A DNA stretch of 64,000 nucleotides from Hungatella sp. (GTDB lineage: Bacteria > Bacillota > Clostridia > Lachnospirales > Lachnospiraceae), in contig WASS01000002.1 of assembly GCA_009712635.1 (NCBI GenBank), forward strand, positions 186,001 through 250,000, given 5' to 3'. The stretch's first letter is position 1, and each line of letters starts with the position of its first letter. Of this stretch, positions 52,405 through 60,437 are shown in pieces. Position numbers and translations under genes: made by a program. The notes below the pieces were generated by a model. The model had not been told where the DNA came from. It did no database searches and saw nothing but the letters and a program-made list of their open reading frames with translations.

Positions 52405-54372
52405 ATGAAAAGACATCAGACGGGAATAAAGAGAGAATTGATCTTGTTTACCATGGGCTGCATTATCTGTATTGTATTAATATTATCCGCAGGTTCTGTA
52501 TATCTTTCTTATGATTTAAACCGCAGAACCCTAAATAAGTGTCTGAAGGAGACATCAGAGCTGGTATCAGAAAAAATTACACAGCAGTTAAAAGAGTATT
52601 CGGTTATAGCAGAATCCATTGCCCTTTATCAGAAAGGGAATGCAGCACGGGGAGGAAATATCGGACTGTTTTTAAACATGTCCAGTTCCCAGTATGGTCT
52701 CAATAAGATTGATATTCTTTCTAAGGACGGAGTTTCTATTGTAAACGGAGATTCTTATGCTCAGGATCCGGCATTTTTGCAGGCGGCAGACGGAAAAGGT
52801 TCTTTATCTGATCCGATTGTAAAAGAAGGCAATGTTTCTTATGAATATATTTATCCTTACGGAGATATTGTAGTTGTGCTTGAATTTCCTTACTCGGTAT
52901 TCGATCGTATCATAAAAGACACCAGGCTTGGTGACACGGGAAGTACTTATATGATCAACCGGGATGGCAGAAAAATGGCACATGAAGATTTCTCTCTCGT
53001 CTTAGAGGGTCAAAATGATATCGAAGATGCAAAGAAGGATTCAAAGGCATATGGGGAAGCTGCCAGTCTGGAGCGTTCCATGATAAATGGAGACGCAGGT
53101 TTTCGGTTCTTTAAAATAAAAGGAGAGAGAAAAATCGGTGCATATACTCCCATAGCGGATACAAACGGCTGGTCTGTTAATGTGACAGCTAAGGAAGCTG
53201 AGTTTATGTCAGGGGTTACCGTTTCCATGCTGGGTTCCCTGGTTCTTGGGATTGTATCCATGCTGCTTGCAGGACTGGCAATGCTTCATATTGCAAACAG
53301 AATTACAAAACCCATTGGTCAGGCGGCAGAGGCGATTGGACGTTTATCAGGAGGCGATCTAAACTTGGAGCTGTCTGTACAGCGAAGTGACGAGATTGGT
53401 CAGATTGTACAGAAGGTCAATGAGATGGCAGGAAAATACAAAGATATAATCTCAGATATATCCCGGTTTCTTCATGAATTATCCTGTGGTAATTTACAGA
53501 CAGAAAGCAGCTGCCAGTATCCCGGAGAATTTAATGGAATAAGGACATCCATGGAAGCAATTGCTTTTCGTCTCAGAGAGACCATGCAGAGAATTAACAC
53601 GTCTGCAGATGAGGTAACTGTGGGAGCCGGTCAGGTTTGGGATGGAGCCCAGGAACTTGCAAAACGGTCATCTGAACAGGCGGGCGCCATAGAGGAACTT
53701 CAGACTGCCATGGAAGGTGTTTTCAGGCAGTCTGTAAAAAATGCAGAGTATGTAAAGAGGGCCTCCACTTACGCAATAGAATCCGGGGAAAAAGTGGCTG
53801 AAGGTAATCTACATATGCGCAGCTTAAATCACGCCATGGAAGAGGTGGATCTGACATCCAGAAAAATCACAGGAATTACGAAGCTGATTGAAGATATTGC
53901 GTTCCAGACCAACATACTTGCTTTAAATGCTGCTGTGGAAGCAGGGCGTGCAGGGGCAGCAGGAAAAGGGTTTGCAGTCGTTGCAGGTGAGGTCCGTAAC
54001 CTGGCTGCCAAATCAGCAGAAGCTGCAAAAGAGACCAAAGGACTGGTAGATCAATCGGTAAATGCAGTTTACAAGGGCAGACTTCTGGCTGAAGATACCG
54101 ACCGGATCTTAAAGGAAATTGCAGGGCAGGCAGGAATGACAGAAGAGGTAATCAGGGAGATAGAAACTTCCTCTATGGATCAGGTACAGGTAATGGAACA
54201 GATCAGCCAGAGCCTTTTGACTGTGTCAGAAGTTGTTCAGTCCAATATGGAGACAGCAAGGGAAAGCTCCGGATCCAGTGAGCGGCTGGCAGGTCAGGCG
54301 CAGGCTCTTCAGACAGAGGTTTCACATTTTCGGGTCAATGATAAAGAGAAGCAGATTGAATCAGACCAGTAA
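52405..54372 (+). CDS. Methyl-accepting chemotaxis protein with dCache-like sensor
   Basis: 655 residues. TM1 about 13-35, extracellular sensor 36-272 with Cache features (IDILSKDGVSIVNGD, GDTGSTYMINRDG, GAYTPIADTNGWSV), TM2 about 277-297, HAMP, and the signalling domain with the hairpin tip AFQTNILALNAAVEAGRAG followed by GKGFAVVAGEVRNLA. It relays an external ligand, likely an amino or organic acid, to CheA. The last codons form one arm of the terminator. Preceded by the 10-bp inverted repeat at 52335-52393. Confidence 0.92.
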   Translation: MKRHQTGIKRELILFTMGCIICIVLILSAGSVYLSYDLNRRTLNKCLKETSELVSEKITQQLKEYSVIAESIALYQKGNAARGGNIGLFLNMSSSQYGLNKIDILSKDGVSIVNGDSYAQDPAFLQAADGKGSLSDPIVKEGNVSYEYIYPYGDIVVVLEFPYSVFDRIIKDTRLGDTGSTYMINRDGRKMAHEDFSLVLEGQNDIEDAKKDSKAYGEAASLERSMINGDAGFRFFKIKGERKIGAYTPIADTNGWSVNVTAKEAEFMSGVTVSMLGSLVLGIVSMLLAGLAMLHIANRITKPIGQAAEAIGRLSGGDLNLELSVQRSDEIGQIVQKVNEMAGKYKDIISDISRFLHELSCGNLQTESSCQYPGEFNGIRTSMEAIAFRLRETMQRINTSADEVTVGAGQVWDGAQELAKRSSEQAGAIEELQTAMEGVFRQSVKNAEYVKRASTYAIESGEKVAEGNLHMRSLNHAMEEVDLTSRKITGITKLIEDIAFQTNILALNAAVEAGRAGAAGKGFAVVAGEVRNLAAKSAEAAKETKGLVDQSVNAVYKGRLLAEDTDRILKEIAGQAGMTEEVIREIETSSMDQVQVMEQISQSLLTVSEVVQSNMETARESSGSSERLAGQAQALQTEVSHFRVNDKEKQIESDQ

Positions 54373-54397
54373 GTAGTCTGATTCAATCTGCTTTTTG
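54350..54397 (+). terminator. Terminator overlapping the end of the chemoreceptor gene
   Basis: AGCAGATTGAATCAGAC (54350-54366) and GTCTGATTCAATCTGCT (54376-54392), a perfect 17-bp stem with a 9-base loop, then T run. The TAA stop lies in the loop. Confidence 0.93.
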
Positions 54398-54412
54398 TCA
54401 ACGAAGGTTCTC

Positions 54413-54805
54413 CTATGCCTCTGTCTTCCAGAAGCCGTGAAGATTACATAACGCATATGCCGCTTTGGGAGAGTCTCCTTCTTCTAAGGTGAAGTGGGCG
54501 ATTGGCTGGCAATCGGGTGTTAAATGAATTCTCATCATACATCCGGCGTTTGTCTCAAGCATTATACAGGTAATGCTGTGTTCTGCTGTCATAGGGTGAA
54601 GCACGCTTCCCACTGAGATTGTGACGTGAAGACCATTTGTCTCCAGAACAGGAGCGTGCTTTTCCGCAGCTCCATCGGATGTGTTGGGTTCCAAAACCTC
54701 AAAGGGTTTTAAGCTGTCAGGAATGGCGGCATTAGGTGTTCCAAGAATTGCTTCCAGTATGACATTTCGATTCTTATCAGTAAAAAATAACGGTTTTTGT
54801 ATCAT
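54413..54805 (-). CDS. Superoxide reductase, desulfoferrodoxin type with vestigial N-terminal metal site
   Basis: 130 residues from the ATG behind AGGAGG. The C-terminal domain keeps the whole Fe(His)4Cys centre: E48-K49-H50, H70 (LHPM), H76 (EHSI), C120 and H123 (CNLHGFW). It reduces superoxide to peroxide, which the rubrerythrins then remove. The first ~40 residues align in length with the desulforedoxin domain, but its four cysteines are replaced (FFTDKNRN, NAAIPDS), so it has no second iron; this is the class III arrangement described in Treponema. Convergent with the chemoreceptor. Confidence 0.85.
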   Translation of the reverse strand: MIQKPLFFTDKNRNVILEAILGTPNAAIPDSLKPFEVLEPNTSDGAAEKHAPVLETNGLHVTISVGSVLHPMTAEHSITCIMLETNAGCMMRIHLTPDCQPIAHFTLEEGDSPKAAYALCNLHGFWKTEA

Positions 54806-54872
54806 TGTTTTCCTCCTGTCATAAATTCTTCTTTTTTGCCTCATACTAATAAAAAAGAAAAGAGGTGCAGGT

Positions 54873-55304
54873 ATGAGTGCTGATGCAGAATTACTTAATT
54901 TCATTTATCAGAATTCCCAAATGGGAGTGGAAACATTACACCAACTTTTACCAATGACGGATAATGAGGCTTTTAAAAAGCAGCTTCATGCACAGTTAAA
55001 GGAATACACAGGAATTCATGAAGAAGCAAAGGAGCTGTTAAACAAAAATGGGTGCCAGGAAAAAGAAATAGGGCAGATTCAAAAAATCATGACCTACTTA
55101 GCCATTGATATGAAGACCATGACTGACAAAAGTGCTTCACATATGGCTGAGATGCTGATACTTGGCAGTGTACGGGGTATTATTGACTGTATCAAGCGAA
55201 TCCGTCAGTATGAGGGAGAGGCTGAAAAAGAAATTGTGGAGTTGATGAAGCGGCTGCTGAAATTTGAAGAAAATAATGTGGAACAGCTGAAGTCATCTCT
55301 TTAG
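54873..55304 (+). CDS. Helical protein of unknown function, four-helix-bundle-like
   Basis: 143 residues behind AGAGGTG. Predicted to be almost all alpha-helix, with long amphipathic stretches: LLNFIYQNSQMGVETLHQLL, HAQLKEYTGIHEEAKELLNK, YLAIDMKTMTDKSASHMAEM and EIVELMKRLLKFEENNVEQL. E and H residues recur in helices (GIHEEAKE, SHMAEM), which recalls ferritin-like proteins, but I see no clear diiron motif. Divergent from the superoxide reductase gene, 67 bp apart, so the two may share control. Confidence 0.65.
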   Translation: MSADAELLNFIYQNSQMGVETLHQLLPMTDNEAFKKQLHAQLKEYTGIHEEAKELLNKNGCQEKEIGQIQKIMTYLAIDMKTMTDKSASHMAEMLILGSVRGIIDCIKRIRQYEGEAEKEIVELMKRLLKFEENNVEQLKSSL

Positions 55305-55315
55305 TCTGTAATAAC

Positions 55316-55368
55316 AAAAGCTGCATATAAAAACACTGGAAAAAATCTGGTTTTTATATGCAGCTTCT
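55316..55368. terminator. Strong bidirectional terminator
   Basis: AGCTGCATATAAAAAC (55319-55334) pairs with GTTTTTATATGCAGCT (55350-55365). Confidence 0.9.
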
Positions 55369-55376
55369 TACTGGAT

Positions 55377-56987
55377 TTAACTAGCTGCGTAATGGGCAGG
55401 ATACCATTTCTGAAACCATTTGGTAAAGCATCCCAGCAGGAAAGGAAGTGCCGTGTTTATGATGCTTAAAGGTACTTTATGATCAGAAAAAAGAAATAAA
55501 TAAGTCCACAAGGGAGTAACCAGATACAGAATCCCCCAGCATGCCGTTAAAATTCGGTTGGTTTTTATGAATAGAGGATTCTTTAAAGCGGATTTTCCTC
55601 CATATTCATTCATGGAATAGTATGCGGTCAGGGGAATTTCTAAAAATACAGTTACAGACCACATGAGCCCGAATATGAGATAGGATACGGGCACTAAAAC
55701 CACCGGTGAAAAACCTGATATGGCAAGGACTCCAAGAAATGCCGTAGTAAACCCTGAAAATACTTCAAATACAGTGGGCTGATACCGGAAAAAGAAGCCA
55801 GGTATGGCTGAACTGATCAAAATCGAAAGAATACCACCCAAGACAGGTTGAGCAATACCTATAAACCAAAGAGGGAACCATGGGAGCAGCATAAGAGTCA
55901 TGTTGCTTTTCTTTTCCGGAACAACCTGTTGTACATCTGCTTTTGATGAAGAACCCAGATAATCATCCCAGTGAAGCATCAGCTGAAAATCGCCATCAAC
56001 CTGATAGAGATGTTTCATTAACGCAGTCTGGCCATCAATTTCGCCTTTTGCAATGCTCATCCATACAGAAAGAGGTGTTGAAATTCTGGTGGTAAAAGGC
56101 TGAAAGTCCTGGGTTAAAACTTTACAGCTGTCTTTTCCCATGATCAACTGGGCGGTTTTATCTTCATCGGTATAATGCATTTCTAAAATAAGGTCTTTTC
56201 CCTTCCAGGAATCCTTTCGGTAGAGTGCGGCCATCTGTCTGGTAAACGTAATGGCTGGATGGGACTTTTCCTGTACTCTGTTCTGATCCGGTGGCTCGAT
56301 TCCCCAACTGGCATCTGCCATACGTTCAAATACATCTCTTGGAAAAAGAAGCTGAGAAAGCAGATTTCTGGTTTCTTTGGTGATACTGCCTTCTGTAAAT
56401 TCTCTGCCTGCAGCGCGGACATACTCTAAATACTTCTCTGTACGATTTTTTAATTCAGGTACACTAAAAAGCTCTCCCTGCCCGCAGTATATAGATTCAT
56501 AACTGACTTTACCCAGGTGATGAGAAAACTGTGCGTCAATGGCATCATAATTGCCTTCCGCTGTATAAAAACCGCAGGTTGAGATTAGTACATATCGCTT
56601 GTCAGACATATCATACCGGGAGGGATGAGCGCCGCTGTGAGCGCCATTTTCCATGAATGGTAAGACCATAGGCAGCTGTCTGTCTATCAGCGCCTTTAAT
56701 TGGGAAGGAAGTCCAAAATAATAGAGAGGAAAGCTGTATATTAAAACATCAGCAGATAGAATTTTTTCTATAACCACTGTCATGTCATCGAAAATGCAGC
56801 ATTTTCCAGGGGTCTCCTTCCAACAGTGAAAGCAGCCGATACACGGTTTGATGTCCAGCTTTGAAACTGTCAGGGTTTCAGATTGTACCGTTGATGTTTC
56901 CTTCATTCCCTGAAGGAATGCTTCTGTCAGTTTCAGGGAATTGCTTTTAGCACCTTTGGGACTTCCGTTGATGATCAGGACATTCAT
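55377..56987 (-). CDS. Three-part fusion: NADPH-dependent FMN reductase, SCP2-like domain, membrane domain
   Basis: 536 residues from the ATG behind TGGAGG; an in-frame start 48 bases upstream falls inside the PadR gene. Residues 1-~190 are a flavodoxin-fold reductase (NVLIINGSPKGAKSNSLKL, CIGCFHCWKETPGKC, VLIYSFPLYYFGLP). About 255-345 match an SCP2 sterol-carrier fold (LILEMHYTDED, SVWMSIAKGEIDGQTALM, HLYQVDGDFQLML). The last ~170 residues hold five to six hydrophobic helices. It overlaps the padR stop by four bases. The order suggests reduction of a lipophilic compound at the membrane; the reaction is unknown. Confidence 0.75.
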   Translation of the reverse strand: MNVLIINGSPKGAKSNSLKLTEAFLQGMKETSTVQSETLTVSKLDIKPCIGCFHCWKETPGKCCIFDDMTVVIEKILSADVLIYSFPLYYFGLPSQLKALIDRQLPMVLPFMENGAHSGAHPSRYDMSDKRYVLISTCGFYTAEGNYDAIDAQFSHHLGKVSYESIYCGQGELFSVPELKNRTEKYLEYVRAAGREFTEGSITKETRNLLSQLLFPRDVFERMADASWGIEPPDQNRVQEKSHPAITFTRQMAALYRKDSWKGKDLILEMHYTDEDKTAQLIMGKDSCKVLTQDFQPFTTRISTPLSVWMSIAKGEIDGQTALMKHLYQVDGDFQLMLHWDDYLGSSSKADVQQVVPEKKSNMTLMLLPWFPLWFIGIAQPVLGGILSILISSAIPGFFFRYQPTVFEVFSGFTTAFLGVLAISGFSPVVLVPVSYLIFGLMWSVTVFLEIPLTAYYSMNEYGGKSALKNPLFIKTNRILTACWGILYLVTPLWTYLFLFSDHKVPLSIINTALPFLLGCFTKWFQKWYPAHYAAS

Positions 56988-57532
56988 TCCAGTTCCTCCA
57001 GTTTTTTTATGGACCGTTTGGCCCAGTCTATACACATTTGAATATAGCAGTAACCAAAATCTGCAGAAAGTTCCCAGTATACTTTTTGTTCCGATCCTAC
57101 AAGATTGCCATACTGGCCGATGCTGCCGGGAATTTGCTGCATTTCACTTTGATATTGACTGCAGTCGTTAATAAAATCAGACAGAATATGAATGCATTCT
57201 TTGGGGGGTCTGCAGCCGGAAAAGAAAATTTTCATTAAAAAAGCATTTTTATTGCCCTTGGATAATTCATCATTCTCCTGGGACAACCAGCGTAAAAATT
57301 CATCTTTTCCTTTTGACGTTATAGAATATAATTTTTTGCTGGGTTTTTCTGTCTGGATAATGATTTCGCAGGTGACAAACTCCTTCTTCTCCAGTTTATT
57401 AAGCTCCAAGTAGATCTGGCTGGTCTGTGCATACCAGAAAAACCGGACAGATGAGCTAAATGCCTTGGCCAGATCGTATCCGGTCATGCTTTGATAAGAT
57501 AAAAAACCTAGTATGCTGTGGCTTAGGGACAT
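56984..57532 (-). CDS. PadR-family transcriptional regulator
   Basis: 182 residues. N-terminal winged helix (SILGFLSYQSMTGYDLAKAF, QIYLELNKLEKKEFVTCEII, KLYSITSKGKDEFLRWL; about 1-85) and C-terminal helical dimerisation domain typical of PadR-s2. It lies upstream of and overlaps the reductase fusion (ATGA), so it probably represses this two-gene operon until a toxic aromatic or lipophilic compound binds. The leader at 57540-57600 is AT-rich with several TATAATAAT-like words, possible operators. Confidence 0.9.
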   Translation of the reverse strand: MSLSHSILGFLSYQSMTGYDLAKAFSSSVRFFWYAQTSQIYLELNKLEKKEFVTCEIIIQTEKPSKKLYSITSKGKDEFLRWLSQENDELSKGNKNAFLMKIFFSGCRPPKECIHILSDFINDCSQYQSEMQQIPGSIGQYGNLVGSEQKVYWELSADFGYCYIQMCIDWAKRSIKKLEELE

Positions 57533-57642
57533 AATTTATCTCCTTTTATATAATAATTTTATAATATGATAATATTAGAATATAGTCAAGATAAAAGATG
57601 TTAATATTTTATATTTTTTTCCAAAAATTTTAAAAACTTGTC

Positions 57643-57671
57643 TTGACAATTGGAGTAAAATCTTGTAAAAT
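57643..57671 (+). promoter_or_regulatory. Promoter of the tRNA-Phe/tRNA-Gly pair
   Basis: TTGACA (57643-57648), 17 bp, TAAAAT (57666-57671), 22 bp before tRNA-Phe. Confidence 0.8.
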
Positions 57672-57693
57672 TACTGATGTTGCAGGAGAATAA

Positions 57694-57766
<73 letters not shown>

Positions 57767-57807
57767 CTGTGCTTCTGAAGCACATTTGAAATATTTCTGA
57801 AATCCTT

Positions 57808-57878
57808 GCGGGTGTAGTTCAATGGTAGAACACTAGCCTTCCAAGCTAGATACGTGGGTTCGATTCCCATCACCCGCT
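57808..57878 (+). tRNA. tRNA-Gly (anticodon TCC)
   Basis: 71 bases. Acceptor GCGGGTG pairs with CACCCGC; anticodon stem CTAGC/GCTAG around CTTCCAA; T arm GGTTCGATTCC; discriminator T. CCA not encoded. Confidence 0.96.
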
Positions 57879-57888
57879 TCTTACTGAA

Positions 57889-57923
57889 AACAGGAAACTT
57901 CAATTTTGAGGTTTCCTGTTTTT
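57889..57923 (+). terminator. Terminator of the tRNA pair
   Basis: AACAGGAAAC (57889-57898) pairs with GTTTCCTGTT (57911-57920), T run. The following ~310 bases to 58235 are AT-rich and hold no gene that I can support. Confidence 0.85.
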
Positions 57924-58235
57924 GCGTTATTGCAGGCAGCCATGATCAGATCTGATTAGTTAAAAATATATCGTAACATATCATCTATTTTCTAACTCCT
58001 GTCAATTCAGAAACCTTATAATCGTTAAGAACATATCGAAGTATTCATTTTTCTCCCCTTTAATTGAATTTTATAGAAAAAAAGTTAACCAAAGCAGATA
58101 GCAGTTTTTTTATTGATTTTAATAAATGACAGATAATAAAATTAAAAGTTTTAACAAGCGAGTTAATTTGTATTGTTAAATAATAATCGTTGATAGATAA
58201 ATAAATATCAATAAAATGTGAAAAAAATAATTAAA

Positions 58236-58263
58236 TTGACAGTTATAAAATTAAGCCTATAAT
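58236..58263 (+). promoter_or_regulatory. Promoter of the aldehyde dehydrogenase gene
   Basis: TTGACA (58236-58241), 16 bp, TATAAT (58258-58263), 67 bp before the ATG. Confidence 0.75.
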
Positions 58264-58330
58264 GATTATACATGAGTATGGGCAATGTCAGGCCAATAAA
58301 AGATATCAGAATGAAAGCGAGGAAAAGCAT

Positions 58331-59818
58331 ATGAAGGATATTACACTTCAGGATACATATCAATTATTTATAGGTGGAGAGTGGAAGCCTGCTTCCGACG
58401 GAAAAACATTTACCGTTACCTGTCCGGCAGACGGCAGAGTACTGGCACAGTGTGCAGAAGCCACGAAGGAAGATGTAGATGATGCGGTAAAAGCTGCATG
58501 GAAGGCTTTTGAAACATGGAAGAATGTACCGGTTAACCAGAGAGCAGCAATCTTAAATAAAATTGCGGATATCATTGATGCAAACAAAGAGCATCTGGCT
58601 ATGGTTGAAACACTGGACAATGGAAAACCAATCAGGGAGACTTTAAATGTGGATATACCCCTGGCTGCCCAGCACTTCCGCTATTTTGCCGGCTGTATAA
58701 TGGCAGAGGAAGGAAGCGCAAGCATATTGGGAGATAATATGCTAAGTCTTATTTTGAAAGAACCCATTGGTGTGGTCGGTCAGATTGTTCCCTGGAACTT
58801 CCCGTTTTTAATGGCTGCCTGGAAGCTGGCGCCTGTTCTTGCAAGCGGCTGCTGTACTGTATTTAAGACCTCCAGCACAACTCCTTTAAGTGTATTTGAA
58901 CTGGCAAGACTGATTCAGGATGTAATTCCGGCAGGTGTCTTTAATGTAATCTCAGGAGGCGGTTCCAGATCAGGACAGTATATGCTGGAGCATCCTGGCT
59001 TCAGAAAACTGGCTTTCACAGGATCTACCGATGTGGGAAGAAATGTAGCCCTGGCTGCAGCAGAAAAGCTGATTCCTGCAACTTTGGAGCTGGGCGGTAA
59101 GTCAGCCAATATATTCTTTAATGACTGCGACTGGGAGATGGCAATGGATGGTGTGCAGCTTGGAATCCTATTTAACCAGGGTCAGGTATGCTGCGCAGGT
59201 TCCAGAGTATTTGTACAGGAGGATATTTACGATCGTTTTGTAAAGGAAGCTGTGGAGCGGTTTAACAAAGTGAAAGTAGGACTTCCGTGGGAAGAAGATA
59301 CCCAGATGGGCAGCCAGATTAATAAAGGTCATCTGCGTAAAATACTGGAGTATGTTGAAATTGGTAAAGAAGAAGGTGCCAAGGTACTGTGCGGTGGTGA
59401 GGCATTTACAGAAGATGGTCTTGAGAAAGGTGCATTTCTGCGTCCTACTCTTCTTGGAGACGTGACCAATGATATGAGAGTGGCAAAAGAAGAGATCTTC
59501 GGACCGGTTGCATGCATTATCAAATTTAAAACGGAAGATGAAGTAATTGCCATGGCGAATGACAGTGAATTCGGACTGGGCGGAGCTGTATGGACCAGAG
59601 ATATAAACCGTGCAATACGCGTGGCGAGAGCTGTTGAAACAGGACGTATGTGGGTGAATACCTACAATGCAATTCCGGAGGGAGCTCCTTTTGGCGGGTA
59701 TAAGACTTCCGGAGTTGGACGTGAAACTCATAAAGTAATGCTGGAGCATTATACTCAGACAAAGAATATTATGATTAATTTAAGCGAAGTGCCTTCAGGT
59801 TTTTACCCCGTTAAATAA
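58331..59818 (+). CDS. NAD(P)-dependent aldehyde dehydrogenase
   Basis: 495 residues from the ATG behind GAGGAAAAG; an upstream in-frame ATG overlaps the promoter. Full ALDH fold: IGGEWKPASDGKTF, VPWNFPFLMAAWKLAPVLA (catalytic Asn region), FTGSTDVGR, ELGGKSANIFF (general-base Glu), FNQGQVCCAGSRVF (catalytic Cys) and EEIFGPVACIIKF. Oxidises an aldehyde to the acid in the cytoplasm. No mobilised coenzyme A site is evident. It may belong with the GntR-permease-hydantoinase genes downstream, but a terminator separates them. Confidence 0.92.
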   Translation: MKDITLQDTYQLFIGGEWKPASDGKTFTVTCPADGRVLAQCAEATKEDVDDAVKAAWKAFETWKNVPVNQRAAILNKIADIIDANKEHLAMVETLDNGKPIRETLNVDIPLAAQHFRYFAGCIMAEEGSASILGDNMLSLILKEPIGVVGQIVPWNFPFLMAAWKLAPVLASGCCTVFKTSSTTPLSVFELARLIQDVIPAGVFNVISGGGSRSGQYMLEHPGFRKLAFTGSTDVGRNVALAAAEKLIPATLELGGKSANIFFNDCDWEMAMDGVQLGILFNQGQVCCAGSRVFVQEDIYDRFVKEAVERFNKVKVGLPWEEDTQMGSQINKGHLRKILEYVEIGKEEGAKVLCGGEAFTEDGLEKGAFLRPTLLGDVTNDMRVAKEEIFGPVACIIKFKTEDEVIAMANDSEFGLGGAVWTRDINRAIRVARAVETGRMWVNTYNAIPEGAPFGGYKTSGVGRETHKVMLEHYTQTKNIMINLSEVPSGFYPVK

Positions 59819-59838
59819 TAATTTTAAATAAACCGGTT

Positions 59839-59878
59839 ATGCCGTGTACAGATTTTATTGCTGTACACGGCATTTTTT
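59839..59878 (+). terminator. Terminator after aldehyde dehydrogenase
   Basis: TGCCGTGTACAG (59840-59851) pairs with CTGTACACGGCA (59861-59872), then six T. Confidence 0.92.
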
Positions 59879-59918
59879 ATGGCTGTATTGAAAATGTCTA
59901 AGGAATAGATGGAAATCC

Positions 59919-60017
59919 ATGCTGGAGCGGGGGTATTCAAAAACCAATATTGCGGATATTCTGGGGATTTCCAGATCTACCCTATATTGAAAAATCAGAG
60001 AAATGGAAGCAGTGTAA
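59919..60017 (+). pseudogene. Broken helix-turn-helix gene remnant
   Basis: One frame reads GYSKTNIADILGISRSTLY, a good HTH of the Fis or recombinase/transposase type, then TGA at 59988-59990, then KIREMEAV and TAA. In intact relatives an arginine or lysine follows STLY, so one base change (AGA or CGA to TGA) would explain the stop. No N-terminal domain remains upstream. It is probably the tail of a lost regulator or transposase. Confidence 0.5.
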
Positions 60018-60073
60018 CGTGTATTTTACCTATAGGGACAGGCGGATAGGACAACCTGAAATAAGAGATGAGA

Positions 60074-60117
60074 AACAGACTTTGACAGTTTCAATACAAT
60101 GTCAGAGTCTGTTTTTT
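60074..60117 (+). terminator. Terminator after the HTH remnant
   Basis: AACAGACTTTGACA (60074-60087) pairs with TGTCAGAGTCTGTT (60100-60113) with one mismatch, then T run. It outlived the gene it served. Confidence 0.75.
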
Positions 60118-60164
60118 ATCCAAAATTTACCAGTTACGAATAATAACCATGAAAAATCAACTTG

Positions 60165-60405
60165 TATGCAATCTTGAAAAGGGCAAAAATGGAAGGTTTC
60201 TAAAATACTGTTGTGCAAAAACACGTCGATATTGGAGAAAAACTATCGAACACTGTATAAAATATGAAAATTATAGTTGATTTTCAAAAATAGATGTGTT
60301 ATATTTTACAAAAAGGAAGACCAATGAAAAGTGGCAAATGCTAACTGATATGCATTTGGCGGGATACTGATATGCAATCCTGATAAATCGAAATACTTGT
60401 ATGCA
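60165..60405. promoter_or_regulatory. Four TATGCA words upstream of the GntR gene
   Basis: TATGCA starts at 60165, 60349, 60371 and 60400. ACTGATATGCA occurs twice 22 bp apart (60344-60354, 60366-60376), and CTTGTATGCA occurs twice (60161, 60396). Likely operator sites for the GntR protein. The rest of the stretch from 60118 to 60437 is AT-rich leader. Confidence 0.5.
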
Positions 60406-60437
60406 TTTCATATCCGTTGATTTAAAGGAGAATAAAA

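Noticed and set aside
59168-59749. 193-codon minus-strand frame inside aldehyde dehydrogenase
   Set aside because: Lies entirely opposite conserved ALDH motifs, has no ribosome site, and its translation resembles no protein.
59919-60017. HTH remnant as part of an insertion sequence
   Set aside because: No inverted terminal repeats, no second transposase part and no target duplication could be seen.
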